A model generated the notes under the pieces. That model saw nothing but the letters and a program-made list of their open reading frames with translations. It made no database searches and was not told the origin of the DNA. From NCBI GenBank assembly GCA_009843735.1, contig VYCW01000123.1:1-35234 (forward strand): a DNA stretch of 35,234 nucleotides, written 5' to 3'. Every line of letters begins with the position of its first letter. Within the stretch, counting starts at the first letter, position 1. Source of the stretch: Acidimicrobiaceae bacterium (lineage in GTDB: Bacteria; Actinomycetota; Acidimicrobiia; Acidimicrobiales; Aldehydirespiratoraceae). Made by a program: the position numbers and the translations under genes. Positions 23,095-31,571 of this stretch are shown here, piece by piece.

Positions 23095-24987
23095 TCAGTT
23101 CAGCGTCATGTCCTCCACACGGGCGGTGTCGTCGTAGCGCGGGATCCACGACAGGTTCGCCGCGCCGCCGTTGACGCTGAGATAGGTCAGCACCGGCAGG
23201 ATGCCGATGTTCTCGCAGTTGTAGGCCATGATCTCGTGGTACATGTCCTCCCGCACTGCCGGGTCGAGCTCCTGAGCGGCGGCTCCGAGCATGCCCTCAA
23301 GTACAGGGTCGAGGTAGGACGAGACGATTGTGTTCCCGATGTAGGAACCGAGTCGGGCGCCGTCCTGCAGCTCGTTGGACGACGACGACAGGAAGATGTC
23401 ACCGCGCGTCGGCCCGGGCTGACCCTCGGCCGGGTTCGGATACGTGAGGAACTCCTGGTCGAGCCAGACCTCCCACGACTGCAACTCGTAGTCGATGTTC
23501 AGGCCCACAGCCGTCATGTCGGCAAAGATGGCCTCGGAGAGCTCGTCGAACTTGGTCCAGCGAGTGCCGTTGGCCCAGAAGGTGATGGGCTCACCCTGGT
23601 ACCCGGAGTCGGCGACGATTTGCGCAGCCAGGTCCGGGTCGTAGGGCCGGTCGGTGATGTCGGGATTGTGGCCGAACACGCCGGAGCCGAAGATGTGGCA
23701 GTTGGGCCGGCTGGCCTGGCCCTCGTAGATGAACTCGACGTAGTCGTCCACATTCATGGCGTGGGCGATGGCCACCCGCAACTCGGGATAGTCAGCCAGC
23801 GGACCGTCGAAGTTCTTCAGCCGAAGGTACGGGTACTCGATGCCCTCGTCACGCACGAACAGCTTGGGCACGTCGCCCGCAGAGTCGGACGACAATCCCA
23901 GCGCGAGGTGAACCTCGCCGGCCTGCACGGCCGCCACTCGGGCCTGCTCGTCGGGCAGGAACACGAACCTCACTTCGTCGATCTCGGGCTCCGGACCCCA
24001 GTAATCCGTGTTGCGGGTAAGAGTCAGGTAATCACCCGAAGACCACTCCACGAACTTGTAGGGGCCGGTTCCGTCGGCGTTGTTGGCAAGGCCCTCAACA
24101 GTGGCGCTGGCCGGCACCATCTGCACCATGTAGAGCCGGGCCGGCAGCACCGGGTCGGGGTTCGCGGTGTTGACGCGGACGGTGTAGTCGTCCACGATGT
24201 CCACACCCGTGATCCCCTCTACTTGCTCTCTGAGGTCGGAACTCAGCTCATCGTCATAGATGACCCGCTCGAAGGAGTGCTTGACCGCCGCCGCGTTGAA
24301 CGCCTCACCGCTGTGGAAGCTGATGCCGCGACGCAGCTTGAGCTCCCAAGTGGTGTCGTCGACCCGCCTCGGAAGCGACGCAGCCAGCCTCGGGACGAAG
24401 ATCGACGGGTCCACGAGGTCACGCTCGATGAGGCGCTCGTAGACGTTCTCCATGGTGCGGCGCATTGCGCCGTCCTGGTAGTGGGGATCCAGCTTGTTCG
24501 GCTGGCCCGGAGAGGCGATGACGATGGACTCGGGCGCCTCGGCGGCCATCATGGCCTCCTCCGCGGCAGCGGACGCGGCGGCAGCAGCCTCCTCGGCAGC
24601 CGCAGCAGCCGCGGCGGTCTCCTCGGCCTCAGCCATAGCCGCAGCCTCAGCAGCCTGGGCGGCCTCCAGAGCAGCCTGGAGCTCGGCCACGGCCGCAGAG
24701 TCTCCCTCGGCCTCGGCCATGGCATCAGCCAGAGCCGCCTCCGCGGCGGCCGCTTCAGCCGCAGCCTCTTCAGCCGCAGCGGCAGCCGCGCCGGCCTCGG
24801 CCTGGGCCGCTGCCGCTTCGGCCTCGGCAGCCGCCGCCTCAGCCTCGGCCGCTTGGAGAGCGGCGGCATCTGCTGCGCTGGTGTCAGGGGCGGCCGGTTC
24901 GTCGTCGTCGCCGCACGCGGCGGCGACAAGCGTGAAGACGAGCAGGGCGGCGATCAGCCGCTGCATGAAAGTGAACTTTTTGAACAT
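23095..24987 (-). CDS. Peptide/nickel-type ABC substrate-binding lipoprotein with Ala/Glu stalk
   Basis: This 630-residue SBP family 5 protein has a signal peptide at 1-24 (FKKFTFMQRLIAALLVFTLVAAA) and a lipobox VAAAC with Cys25. Residues about 31-150 are almost only Ala and Glu, a long helical or coiled-coil stalk not usual in this family. The binding domain starts near 152 (SIVIASPGQPNKLDPHYQDG) and shows VYERLIERD, DDTTWELKLRRGISFHSGE and later family segments. ATG 24987 has GGAGGGG 10 nt upstream. No permease gene is adjacent; the importer at 7006-10854 lacks a binding protein and carries the same promoter palindrome, so the two probably pair. Confidence 0.9.
   Translation of the reverse strand: MFKKFTFMQRLIAALLVFTLVAAACGDDDEPAAPDTSAADAAALQAAEAEAAAAEAEAAAAQAEAGAAAAAAEEAAAEAAAAEAALADAMAEAEGDSAAVAELQAALEAAQAAEAAAMAEAEETAAAAAAAEEAAAAASAAAEEAMMAAEAPESIVIASPGQPNKLDPHYQDGAMRRTMENVYERLIERDLVDPSIFVPRLAASLPRRVDDTTWELKLRRGISFHSGEAFNAAAVKHSFERVIYDDELSSDLREQVEGITGVDIVDDYTVRVNTANPDPVLPARLYMVQMVPASATVEGLANNADGTGPYKFVEWSSGDYLTLTRNTDYWGPEPEIDEVRFVFLPDEQARVAAVQAGEVHLALGLSSDSAGDVPKLFVRDEGIEYPYLRLKNFDGPLADYPELRVAIAHAMNVDDYVEFIYEGQASRPNCHIFGSGVFGHNPDITDRPYDPDLAAQIVADSGYQGEPITFWANGTRWTKFDELSEAIFADMTAVGLNIDYELQSWEVWLDQEFLTYPNPAEGQPGPTRGDIFLSSSSNELQDGARLGSYIGNTIVSSYLDPVLEGMLGAAAQELDPAVREDMYHEIMAYNCENIGILPVLTYLSVNGGAANLSWIPRYDDTARVEDMTLN
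24538..24897 (-). repeat. Ala/Glu-rich low-complexity stalk within the lipoprotein
   Basis: About 120 codons encode mostly Ala, with Glu every few residues, in irregular heptad-like spacing. This keeps a helical register between lipid anchor and binding domain. On DNA level it is an irregular GCN/GAG repeat that also creates long open frames on the other strand. Confidence 0.8.
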
Positions 24988-25093
24988 CTGGTGGCGTCCC
25001 CTCCAGTGGTTCCGTGGATATTCGACGGCTGCAACACCTCTTTTGCGGCCGATCCGGGCAACGGTAGACCGCATCGGCACAGCCCGCAAATTG

Positions 25094-25103
25094 TTGTATA
25101 CAA
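25094..25103. promoter_or_regulatory. TTGTATACAA palindrome before the binding-protein gene
   Basis: This perfect 10-bp palindrome lies 107 nt upstream of ATG 24987 and 22 nt beyond the MFS stop at 25126. It is the best match in the window to the GntR/FCD consensus type. Confidence 0.62.
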
Positions 25104-25125
25104 AAGTCGCGACGGTACCCAACGG

Positions 25126-26292
25126 CTACCGCTGCGGGCGCCACGCCCGGCTGTCGCTGAACACCGCCGCAGGGGCAATGAGGACCGTGGTCGCCACCAG
25201 CACCGCGGGCCCGAGGCCCAGCACCAGCAGGGCGGCCACGCCGAAGGGAGCGCTGGAGAGGGTCAGCCCGCGGGCAACGCCGACGAGGGTCACCGCATCA
25301 CCGGTCAATTCGGGCTGCACCGTCTCGCTGATCGCGGTGATGGCCAGAACCTGTATGAGGCCGGTGGCCACACCGCCGGCGACGAGGGCGGCTGTGATCA
25401 GCGCGACGTGAAACTCGAAGCCCACGAGGGCGGTGGCCGCCAGGGTCACCGCGCACCAGCGGGCCACGCCGGGCGCGACGCGCGGACCCACTATGGGCAC
25501 GGCCGCGTACCCGCCGATCGCGGCCGCACCGTTGGCCACCGCCACTACCACCCCGATGAGGAACTCGCTGCTGCCGGCCGCGTCGAGGCCTATGGGCACG
25601 TATGACCCCAGCAGTCCCCGCCAGGCTCCGACCGCGATGCTGGCCCACACCCCGACTTGCACGCCCCGATTCCGCAGGAGCTCCAGGTAGCCGTGTCCCC
25701 CCACCCGGGCGAAGGGCGGTGGCCGGTGCAGCATCAGCGTCGGGACGATGCTCACGAGAGCCACCGCCGCGGCCGTCGCGAAGGCGGCTTCGAAGGACCG
25801 CTCGGCGATGAAGCCTCCCAGTGCCGGGCCGATCAGCATGCCCACGGTGGCCGTCATGTTGAGGGTGGCGATCGCCTTGGGGGTGGGACGGAACGAGCGA
25901 ACGATCTGCACCTGGTTGCCCGTCCAGAAGAAAGCCCGGGCCACGCCCTGGAGCGCGGCCGAGGCCACCAGCGCGGCCATTCCCGGCGACAGGACCAGCA
26001 GTCCGACGGCCACACACTTCAACACGGCCGCCGCGGTGATCACGTTGGCATTGGACACGACCCGCATCAGGGATCCGAGTTGCCAACGGGTGAGCACCTG
26101 GACCGCGGCCGACAGCCCGATGAGAACGCCGGCCATTGTCTTGGACCGGCCCTCGCCCACGACGAACAGCGGGTAGGCCACCAGGGTGATGCCGAGGCTC
26201 AGCGAGAAGAACAGCGCGCCGCTGTACTGGGCGAGGGCCTCCCGGCGCTCGGAAGCCGGACCGGAGACGCCGGAGGGTGCGCCGCCCGTCAC
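25126..26292 (-). CDS. Major facilitator superfamily transporter
   Basis: This 388-residue protein has about twelve hydrophobic segments. It starts (GTG) 18 nt after the aldehyde dehydrogenase stop and ends the operon that begins at 30071. MFS features include GEGRSKTMAGVLIGLSAAVQVLTR around segment 2 and MLIGPALGGFIAERS in segment 5. Both halves are intact. Substrate unknown; as the last gene of a catabolic operon it could import the substrate or export an aldehyde or acid product. Confidence 0.85.
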   Translation of the reverse strand: MTGGAPSGVSGPASERREALAQYSGALFFSLSLGITLVAYPLFVVGEGRSKTMAGVLIGLSAAVQVLTRWQLGSLMRVVSNANVITAAAVLKCVAVGLLVLSPGMAALVASAALQGVARAFFWTGNQVQIVRSFRPTPKAIATLNMTATVGMLIGPALGGFIAERSFEAAFATAAAVALVSIVPTLMLHRPPPFARVGGHGYLELLRNRGVQVGVWASIAVGAWRGLLGSYVPIGLDAAGSSEFLIGVVVAVANGAAAIGGYAAVPIVGPRVAPGVARWCAVTLAATALVGFEFHVALITAALVAGGVATGLIQVLAITAISETVQPELTGDAVTLVGVARGLTLSSAPFGVAALLVLGLGPAVLVATTVLIAPAAVFSDSRAWRPQR

Positions 26293-26310
26293 CCGAAGGT
26301 CACTCGGCTA

Positions 26311-27825
26311 TCACGCTGAGCGCGCTGGGGTGATGGCGACGCTTATGGCCTTGGACCGGGTGTGGCTCAAGATGTCGTCGACTAGTCCCAGTTCCTTGCC
26401 GATCCCGGACTGCTTCCAACCGCCGAAGGGCAGCCCCGGATAGCGCACCTCCACATCGTTGACCCACACGTAGCCGGCGTCGATGGACCGGGCCGCTCCG
26501 AGCGCCCGGTCGATGTCGCTGCTCCAGATGCTGGCCGTCAACCCGTAGGGCGTGTCGTTGGCCATGTCGACGGCGGCGGCCGCGTCGGTGAAGGACGTGA
26601 CGGCCAGCACGGGACCGAATATCTCGGTCGAAGCGATGGTCGCGCCGTGGTCCACGCCGTCGAACACCGCGGGCCGGACGAACGCTCCCCGGGCGAGTTC
26701 GGGATCGTCGGGGGCGGTGCCGCCGGTCAGTAACCGCCCGCCGTCGGCTCTGCCCGCCTCGACGAAGCCGAGAATCCGGTCGCGGTGGGCGTGCGACACC
26801 ATGCAGCCCATGTCGGCCGCCGGGTCGTCGGGCATGCCGATGCGGATCTGTTCGGTCGACTCGACGACCCGCTCGAGCACGGCGTCTCGCAAGTCCTCGT
26901 GGATCAGCAGCCGGCTGGTGGCGCCGCAGCTCTGGCCGCCGACGCGGGCGAAGTTCGAGCCCTTCACAACCGCGGCCGCCGCGCTGTCCGGGTCGACGTC
27001 GTCGAAGATCAGGATGGGGTTCTTGCCGCCCAGCTCGAGGGTGAGGCTCTTGAGCACCCCAGACGCGCCGGCGGCAGCCTGCACCGCCAGCCCGGTGCGG
27101 AGCGAGCCGGTGAACGACACCCGGGGCACGTCGGGATGGGTGACTAGGGCCTCGCCGGCGGCCGCGCCTCCGGGCACCACGTTGAACACCCCGTCGGGCA
27201 GCAGATCCGCGGCCAGCGAGGCGATCACCAGCGGCGACAGCGGAGTCTGCTCGGCCGGTTTGAGCACCACCGAGTTGCCGGCGGCCAGCGCGGGCGCGGC
27301 CTTCATGCAGGTGAACAAACTGGGATGGTTGTAGGCGCACAGCGCGGCCACCACGCCCCAGGGGGCGGGCTCGGTGAAGTGCAGCCCTGCGGGGGTGGCC
27401 GGGATGGTCCGCCCGTGCATTTCGGGAGCCACCCCGGCGATGGTCTGCAGAAACTTGCCCCCCTTGGCGGCGCTGGCCGCCATCGAGGCCACCGCGGTGC
27501 CGCTGTCGCGGGCGTCGAGCAGGCCGAGCCGCGGCGCGGCCTCGGCGACCCGCCGGCCCCACTCGGCCAGGCGGGCCGCCCTCTCGTGGACGCCCATGGC
27601 GGCCCATGCCGGTTGGGACCGGGCGGCCGCGGCCACGGCCCGGTCGATATCGGCCCCGGAAGCCTGGTGGACCCGGGCCAGTACCGAGCCCGTCGACGGG
27701 TTCACGTCGTCGCACACGGCGCCGGCCCCGTCCGACGACGCCACGGCGCGGCCGTCGATCCACATCGGCACATCGGCACCGGCCCCGCCCGAGGGCAGGT
27801 CGAGCAAGTCAGTGTGGGCTGTCAT
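26311..27825 (-). CDS. NAD(P)-dependent aldehyde dehydrogenase
   Basis: This 504-residue enzyme oxidises an aldehyde to its acid. Catalytic residues are present: Asn in AYNHP (166), Lys in LKPAEQTPLS (189), Glu in LELGGKN (264) and Cys in GGQSCGATSR (300). The C-terminal LPFGGWKQSGIGKELG is typical of broad-range ALDHs of the betaine-aldehyde/aldehyde type. I chose ATG 27825; a GTG at 27834 would add three residues. It lies directly after the diiron-oxidase candidate, with a 37-nt gap, and another ALDH lies on the other side of that gene. The aldehyde may thus be produced by the middle enzyme (inference). Confidence 0.92.
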   Translation of the reverse strand: MTAHTDLLDLPSGGAGADVPMWIDGRAVASSDGAGAVCDDVNPSTGSVLARVHQASGADIDRAVAAAARSQPAWAAMGVHERAARLAEWGRRVAEAAPRLGLLDARDSGTAVASMAASAAKGGKFLQTIAGVAPEMHGRTIPATPAGLHFTEPAPWGVVAALCAYNHPSLFTCMKAAPALAAGNSVVLKPAEQTPLSPLVIASLAADLLPDGVFNVVPGGAAAGEALVTHPDVPRVSFTGSLRTGLAVQAAAGASGVLKSLTLELGGKNPILIFDDVDPDSAAAAVVKGSNFARVGGQSCGATSRLLIHEDLRDAVLERVVESTEQIRIGMPDDPAADMGCMVSHAHRDRILGFVEAGRADGGRLLTGGTAPDDPELARGAFVRPAVFDGVDHGATIASTEIFGPVLAVTSFTDAAAAVDMANDTPYGLTASIWSSDIDRALGAARSIDAGYVWVNDVEVRYPGLPFGGWKQSGIGKELGLVDDILSHTRSKAISVAITPARSA

Positions 27826-27862
27826 CTCGGGCACACGCGCCCGGCGGTCTCTGCGGTCAGGC

Positions 27863-28579
27863 TCAGGCTGCGGCCTCGTCAGCCGCGGGATACCACTGGC
27901 GGCCCTCCACGTACTGCAGCCACAGACCGTCCATGTAGAACCAGCGCTTCATGGCAGCGGCCCGCACCTGGTCGATCACCATCTGCTGGTCCCGCTCGTC
28001 GGCAGAGTGATTGATGATGATCTCGAAGCCGGCGTCGCCGTGCTCCACATCGGCCACGACGTGCAGGGTGAAGAACTCGATGTCGGCGTCGGTGAACCCG
28101 TAGACGTTGCGCAGCGGGTCGATCAGCGGCCGGTACAGATCCGGCACCTGCGACTCCAGCCCGATGGTCAGGGTGGCGATGCCCTCCAGCACGCTCCTCA
28201 TCATCAGCGTGTTGATGATGAAGTCCTTGAGCGCGGCGGTGGTGGGCAGGTCGGGAGCCGAGCGCGACTCCTCGAAGGTCATTCCGAGAGCCATGCCGAA
28301 GCGGGCCAGCAGGTCGACGTGGCGCTCCTCGGGGTCCTCCTCCTCGTTGAGGTTCTCAAGCAGCAGCACCCGGGCGTCGTGCCAGTCGCACAGCCCATAC
28401 ATGATCCCGGAGTAACGGGAGGCGTTGCTCACGAAGTTGTAGTGCTGCTGGCAGTAGGCCCTCATAGCCGCGTTGGAGAGCTCGCCCTTGGCCCAGGTCT
28501 TGAAGAAGGGATGGTTCTTGGAGTGCCACTCGTCGCGGGCGGCTTCCAGAGCCTTGCGGTATTCGGCTGGTCCAAGCAT
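27863..28579 (-). CDS. Heme-oxygenase-like diiron oxidase (HDO) candidate, CADD/TENA fold
   Basis: This 238-residue all-helical protein is of the PqqC/TENA/CADD type. A full six-ligand diiron set is visible: E80 and H87 (NEEEDPEERH), E132 (RSVLEGIATL), H173, D177 and H180 (LHVVADVEHGD). The spacing E-x6-H ... E ... H-x3-D-x2-H, and even the absolute positions, match those I recall for chlamydial CADD (81, 88, 142, 174, 178, 181). Known HDOs cleave or N-oxidise small amino or fatty acids. AAAGG lies 6 nt before ATG 28579. It sits between two aldehyde dehydrogenases in one operon. It is not a PqqC (no pqq genes nearby). The substrate is unknown. Confidence 0.85.
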   Translation of the reverse strand: MLGPAEYRKALEAARDEWHSKNHPFFKTWAKGELSNAAMRAYCQQHYNFVSNASRYSGIMYGLCDWHDARVLLLENLNEEEDPEERHVDLLARFGMALGMTFEESRSAPDLPTTAALKDFIINTLMMRSVLEGIATLTIGLESQVPDLYRPLIDPLRNVYGFTDADIEFFTLHVVADVEHGDAGFEIIINHSADERDQQMVIDQVRAAAMKRWFYMDGLWLQYVEGRQWYPAADEAAA

Positions 28580-28616
28580 CGGACGCCTTTCTGTTGTGGT
28601 TGGAGTCGGGTTCGGT

Positions 28617-30071
28617 TTAGGAGCGCAGGTACACGGTCTTGGTGCGGGTGAAGAACTCCAGCGACGACTCGCCGCCCTCGGCCCAGCCCGCCCCGGAGTG
28701 GCCGTAGCCCTCGAAGGGCACGTGGAACGGGACGCCGGTCAGCGGCGAGTTGACCTTGACGGTGCCCGCATGGGAGCCCTTCCAGAAGCGGCGAGCCACC
28801 GCCACGTCGCCGGTGACGATGCCGGAGGTGAGCCCGTAGGCGGTGGCGTTGGCCTTGGCCACGGCCTCGTCGATGTCGCTCACGGCCTCGAAGGTGACCA
28901 CCGGACCGAAGATCTCATCGGTGGTGAGGGGACCGGTGTCGGGGTCCACCAGCACCGCCGGTGACACCCGCCCCTCGCGCCATCCGGCGGGCTCGGGCCG
29001 GACCACGTCGCGGGCCTCGTCGCCGGCCAGGGACACGTACTCCTCGACGCGGTCGGCCTCCCGGTCACTGACCAGGATCCCGAGCTCGTCGGGGCCCGAC
29101 GTGTCGGTCATGGCGCGCACCTTGGCCGACAGCATGTCGAGGAGCTCGTCATATATGTCGGTGTGCACCAGCAACCGGCCGGCCGCGGTGCAGATCTGGC
29201 CGTTGTTGCGGAAGCTGGAGGCCGCGATGATGTCGACGGCCTTGGCAAGATCGGCGTCGGCCCACACCACGATGGTGTTCTTGCCGCCCAACTCGGCCTG
29301 GAACGGCACCTCCATGCGCAGCCGGCTGCGGATCGCCACCGCCGCCTCGTACGAGCCGGTCAGGCTCACGCCGTCGAGTTCGGGATCCGACAGCAGGGCC
29401 TCCTCGATGACCGAGCTGCGGCCGATGGCGGTCTGGACCAGACCGGGCGGCAGGCCGGCGTCGAGCAGGGTCACCGCGATCATCAGCCCGGTGATGCCCG
29501 CGTTGGTGGACGGCTTGAACACGACCGCATTGCCGGCGGCCAACGCAGCCGACAGCTTGCGGATCGGGATCGTGAACGGGAAGTTCCAGGGGGTGATCAG
29601 GGCCACCACCCCGAGCGGCTCGACGATGGTGAAAATGTCCTCGTCAAAATCCGTGCGGTAGGTAGTGCCCAGGCGCCGGTAGCCGAGCTCGGCGTAGTAG
29701 TCGAGCACGGCGGCTCCCTTGGCCACCTCGACGGTGGCCTCCGAGGCCGGCTTGCCCATGTCGGCGGAGATGATGGGAGCCAGTTCCTCAGCCCGCTGGC
29801 GGAACAACTCGGCGGCCCGGTGGAGCACCTCGGCCCGGGCTGCGGGGCCAGTGGCGCCCCAGGCGGGCGCCGCTTCGGCCGCTACCTGGTAGGCGATACG
29901 CACGTCTTCGGGACCGGCGCTGCGGACCACGGCCAGCACGCGACCGTCGCTGCGGCTGACCAGCTTCTGCTCGGGGCCCGTCCCCGGCCTGATGGCACCG
30001 TCGATCAGGATGCCGACCTCGTCGGTTTCGCCGCTGCCGTCAACGGTGATGCGGGCTGGTATCAGCGTCAT
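28617..30071 (-). CDS. NAD(P)-dependent aldehyde dehydrogenase (semialdehyde-type)
   Basis: This 484-residue enzyme has Asn in ITPWNFPF (163), Lys in VFKPST (186), Glu in AELGGKN (260) and the nucleophile Cys in NNGQICTAAGR (294). The sequence resembles the broad DhaS, succinate- and ketoglutarate-semialdehyde group more than the second ALDH at 26311. It has an AGAGG-type SD before ATG 30071 and is the first gene of a four-gene operon (ALDH, HDO candidate, ALDH, MFS). Two GTATAC sites lie in its upstream region, shared with the divergent MFS gene. Confidence 0.92.
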   Translation of the reverse strand: MTLIPARITVDGSGETDEVGILIDGAIRPGTGPEQKLVSRSDGRVLAVVRSAGPEDVRIAYQVAAEAAPAWGATGPAARAEVLHRAAELFRQRAEELAPIISADMGKPASEATVEVAKGAAVLDYYAELGYRRLGTTYRTDFDEDIFTIVEPLGVVALITPWNFPFTIPIRKLSAALAAGNAVVFKPSTNAGITGLMIAVTLLDAGLPPGLVQTAIGRSSVIEEALLSDPELDGVSLTGSYEAAVAIRSRLRMEVPFQAELGGKNTIVVWADADLAKAVDIIAASSFRNNGQICTAAGRLLVHTDIYDELLDMLSAKVRAMTDTSGPDELGILVSDREADRVEEYVSLAGDEARDVVRPEPAGWREGRVSPAVLVDPDTGPLTTDEIFGPVVTFEAVSDIDEAVAKANATAYGLTSGIVTGDVAVARRFWKGSHAGTVKVNSPLTGVPFHVPFEGYGHSGAGWAEGGESSLEFFTRTKTVYLRS

Positions 30072-30136
30072 GGACTGCCTCTTTGGGGAGTGCGCGCATC
30101 ACCCGCGAGGCGAGCGCGCCGCGCACGACCGCGTCT

Positions 30137-30158
30137 TGTATACAGGTCGGTGTATACC
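30137..30158. promoter_or_regulatory. Two GTATAC palindromes in a divergent promoter
   Basis: TGTATACA (30137-30144) and TGTATACC (30151-30158) have centres 14 bp apart, between the ALDH operon (start 30071) and the MFS gene (start 30204). The second overlaps a plus-strand TACCCT box (30155-30160). The paired arrangement suggests two dimers of one regulator. Confidence 0.6.
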
Positions 30159-30187
30159 CTAGGCCGACCGGTTCGAGACTTGCCAAC

Positions 30188-30194
30188 GAGAGGA
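30188..30194 (+). promoter_or_regulatory. Ribosome binding site for the MFS gene
   Basis: GAGAGGA lies 9 nt before TTG 30204 and supports that non-ATG start. Confidence 0.6.
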
Positions 30195-30203
30195 AGCAGC
30201 CAC

Positions 30204-31436
30204 TTGCACGACCGCTCCGGATGGGGTCGAGCGGGCCGCGTGGGGAGTTCGGGGCCTACCGCCGGATTCGCCGCCCTGGTTGCGGCCTCTTTGCTGGTCA
30301 CCACTGCGGCCAACCTCAGCCCGACGCTGGTGAGCGCCCTGGCCGTGCAGATCGAGGAGGACCTCGGCATCGGGGAGGCCGAGATCGGCATGACGGTCAG
30401 CGCCTTCTTCTTCGTGGGCATGTTGAGTTCGGTGCTGACCGGGCGGATGGTGGAACGCATCGGACCCGCCGCCGGGCTGCGCCTGGCGGCGGCGTTGGCC
30501 GGCGCCGTGCTGGTGGCCACCGGGACGCTGGGACGATCCTGGCCGGCGCTCCTCGTCTTTGTGGGGGTGTCGGGGCTGGCCAACGCTTGGGGCCAGCCGG
30601 CCGCCAACCTCTATGTGGCCCGGGGTGTGTCGAGCCGGCGCCAGGGTCTGGCCCTGGGCATCCAGAAGTCGGGCATCCCGACCGCGTCGCTGCTTGGGGG
30701 ACTGGCCATCCCGACGGTGGGTTTGACCATTGGCTGGAGCTGGGCCTTCGTGCTGGGCGGCCTTATGGCCCTCGGCTTGTTGATGGGCGTTCCCGCGGTC
30801 GATCAGGCACCGCCCACAGTCCTCCGCGACGGGTCGCGACCGAGTCCGGGGGCCGGGCGCCGGCCCGACGTGCCCATGCGATTGCTGGTCGCGGTGGCCT
30901 GCTCCACTTGCCTGGCCGCCATGGGTTCGATGGCGCTGAGCACCTTCTTCGTGCTCTCAAGCGTCGAGAGCGGCTTCGATGAGGCCGTGGCCGGGATCCT
31001 GCTGATGGTCGGGAGCGTGGTCGGGATCGCGTCCAGGCTGGGCATGGGAGCCAGCGCGGACCGGGCATCCATGAGCCCTTTCACCATGCTGACCGCGGTG
31101 TTCGCGGTGGCATCGCTGGCCTTCGTCGGCCTGTCCACAGGGTCCAAGACAATGGTGCTGGTGGCGATGCCGTTCGCTTTCGCCACGTCGCTGGCGTGGC
31201 CCGGCCTGTTCCACCTGGCCACGGTGCGAGCCAACCCCTCGGCGCCGGGAGCGGCCACCGGCATCACCCTCACCGGCACCCTGGCCGGAGCGGTGAGCGG
31301 GCCGCTGCTGTTCGGCGTGCTGGTAGAGGCGACCAGCTACGGCTGGGGCTGGGGGCTGGCCGCGGTCACATCGGGGGCTGCTTCGGCGGTGATGGCCGTG
31401 GCCGGCCGGCTGATCGACAACCGGTCCGCCAGCTAA
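30204..31436 (+). CDS. Major facilitator superfamily transporter
   Basis: This 410-residue protein has about twelve hydrophobic segments after a basic cytosolic start. TTG 30204 is preceded by GAGAGGA; GTG 30240 is an alternative. The loop 2-3 signature is relaxed (GRMVERIGPAAGLRL), and segment 4-5 reads GIQKSGIPTASLLGG, resembling cyanate/aromatic-acid-like permeases of the MFS. Divergent transcription from the ALDH operon across two palindromes suggests the same inducer. Substrate unknown. Confidence 0.87.
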   Translation: MHDRSGWGRAGRVGSSGPTAGFAALVAASLLVTTAANLSPTLVSALAVQIEEDLGIGEAEIGMTVSAFFFVGMLSSVLTGRMVERIGPAAGLRLAAALAGAVLVATGTLGRSWPALLVFVGVSGLANAWGQPAANLYVARGVSSRRQGLALGIQKSGIPTASLLGGLAIPTVGLTIGWSWAFVLGGLMALGLLMGVPAVDQAPPTVLRDGSRPSPGAGRRPDVPMRLLVAVACSTCLAAMGSMALSTFFVLSSVESGFDEAVAGILLMVGSVVGIASRLGMGASADRASMSPFTMLTAVFAVASLAFVGLSTGSKTMVLVAMPFAFATSLAWPGLFHLATVRANPSAPGAATGITLTGTLAGAVSGPLLFGVLVEATSYGWGWGLAAVTSGAASAVMAVAGRLIDNRSAS

Positions 31437-31444
31437 GAACATGC

Positions 31445-31564
31445 GCGGATAGGTGACAGCCCGTTGCGCCGCGACGGTGTCATTCCCGCTCTTGTTCGCT
31501 GCGCTCACGGGCCGCTCGGGCCACGGCCTCGCCCCGTATGCGCCGGATTCGCCCGCCTATCCGC
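31445..31564. repeat. 120-nt intergenic element bounded by 9-bp inverted repeats
   Basis: GCGGATAGG (31445-31453) and CCTATCCGC (31556-31564) bound a 102-nt interior, between the convergent ends of the MFS and amidohydrolase genes. A hairpin (TGACA and CCGT pairing with ACGG and TGTCA, 31454-31482) lies at its left end and may end the MFS transcript. CGCCCGCCTATC at its right end recurs at the right end of the 102-nt repeat copy B. Confidence 0.5.
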
Positions 31565-31571
31565 TCGGCCT

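Noticed and set aside
24494..25411. Ala/Ser-rich plus-strand frame (305 codons)
   Set aside because: Its low-complexity content arises from the reverse complement of the stalk; it has no start signals or family match.
23053..25605. 850-codon plus-strand frame opposite the lipoprotein gene
   Set aside because: It is antisense to a clear SBP-5 gene; its Gly/Ser/Arg-rich middle is the complement of the Ala/Glu stalk codons.
27863..28579. PqqC or thiaminase II assignment for the helical protein
   Set aside because: There are no pqq or thiamine genes nearby, and the six diiron ligands with CADD spacing favour the HDO group.
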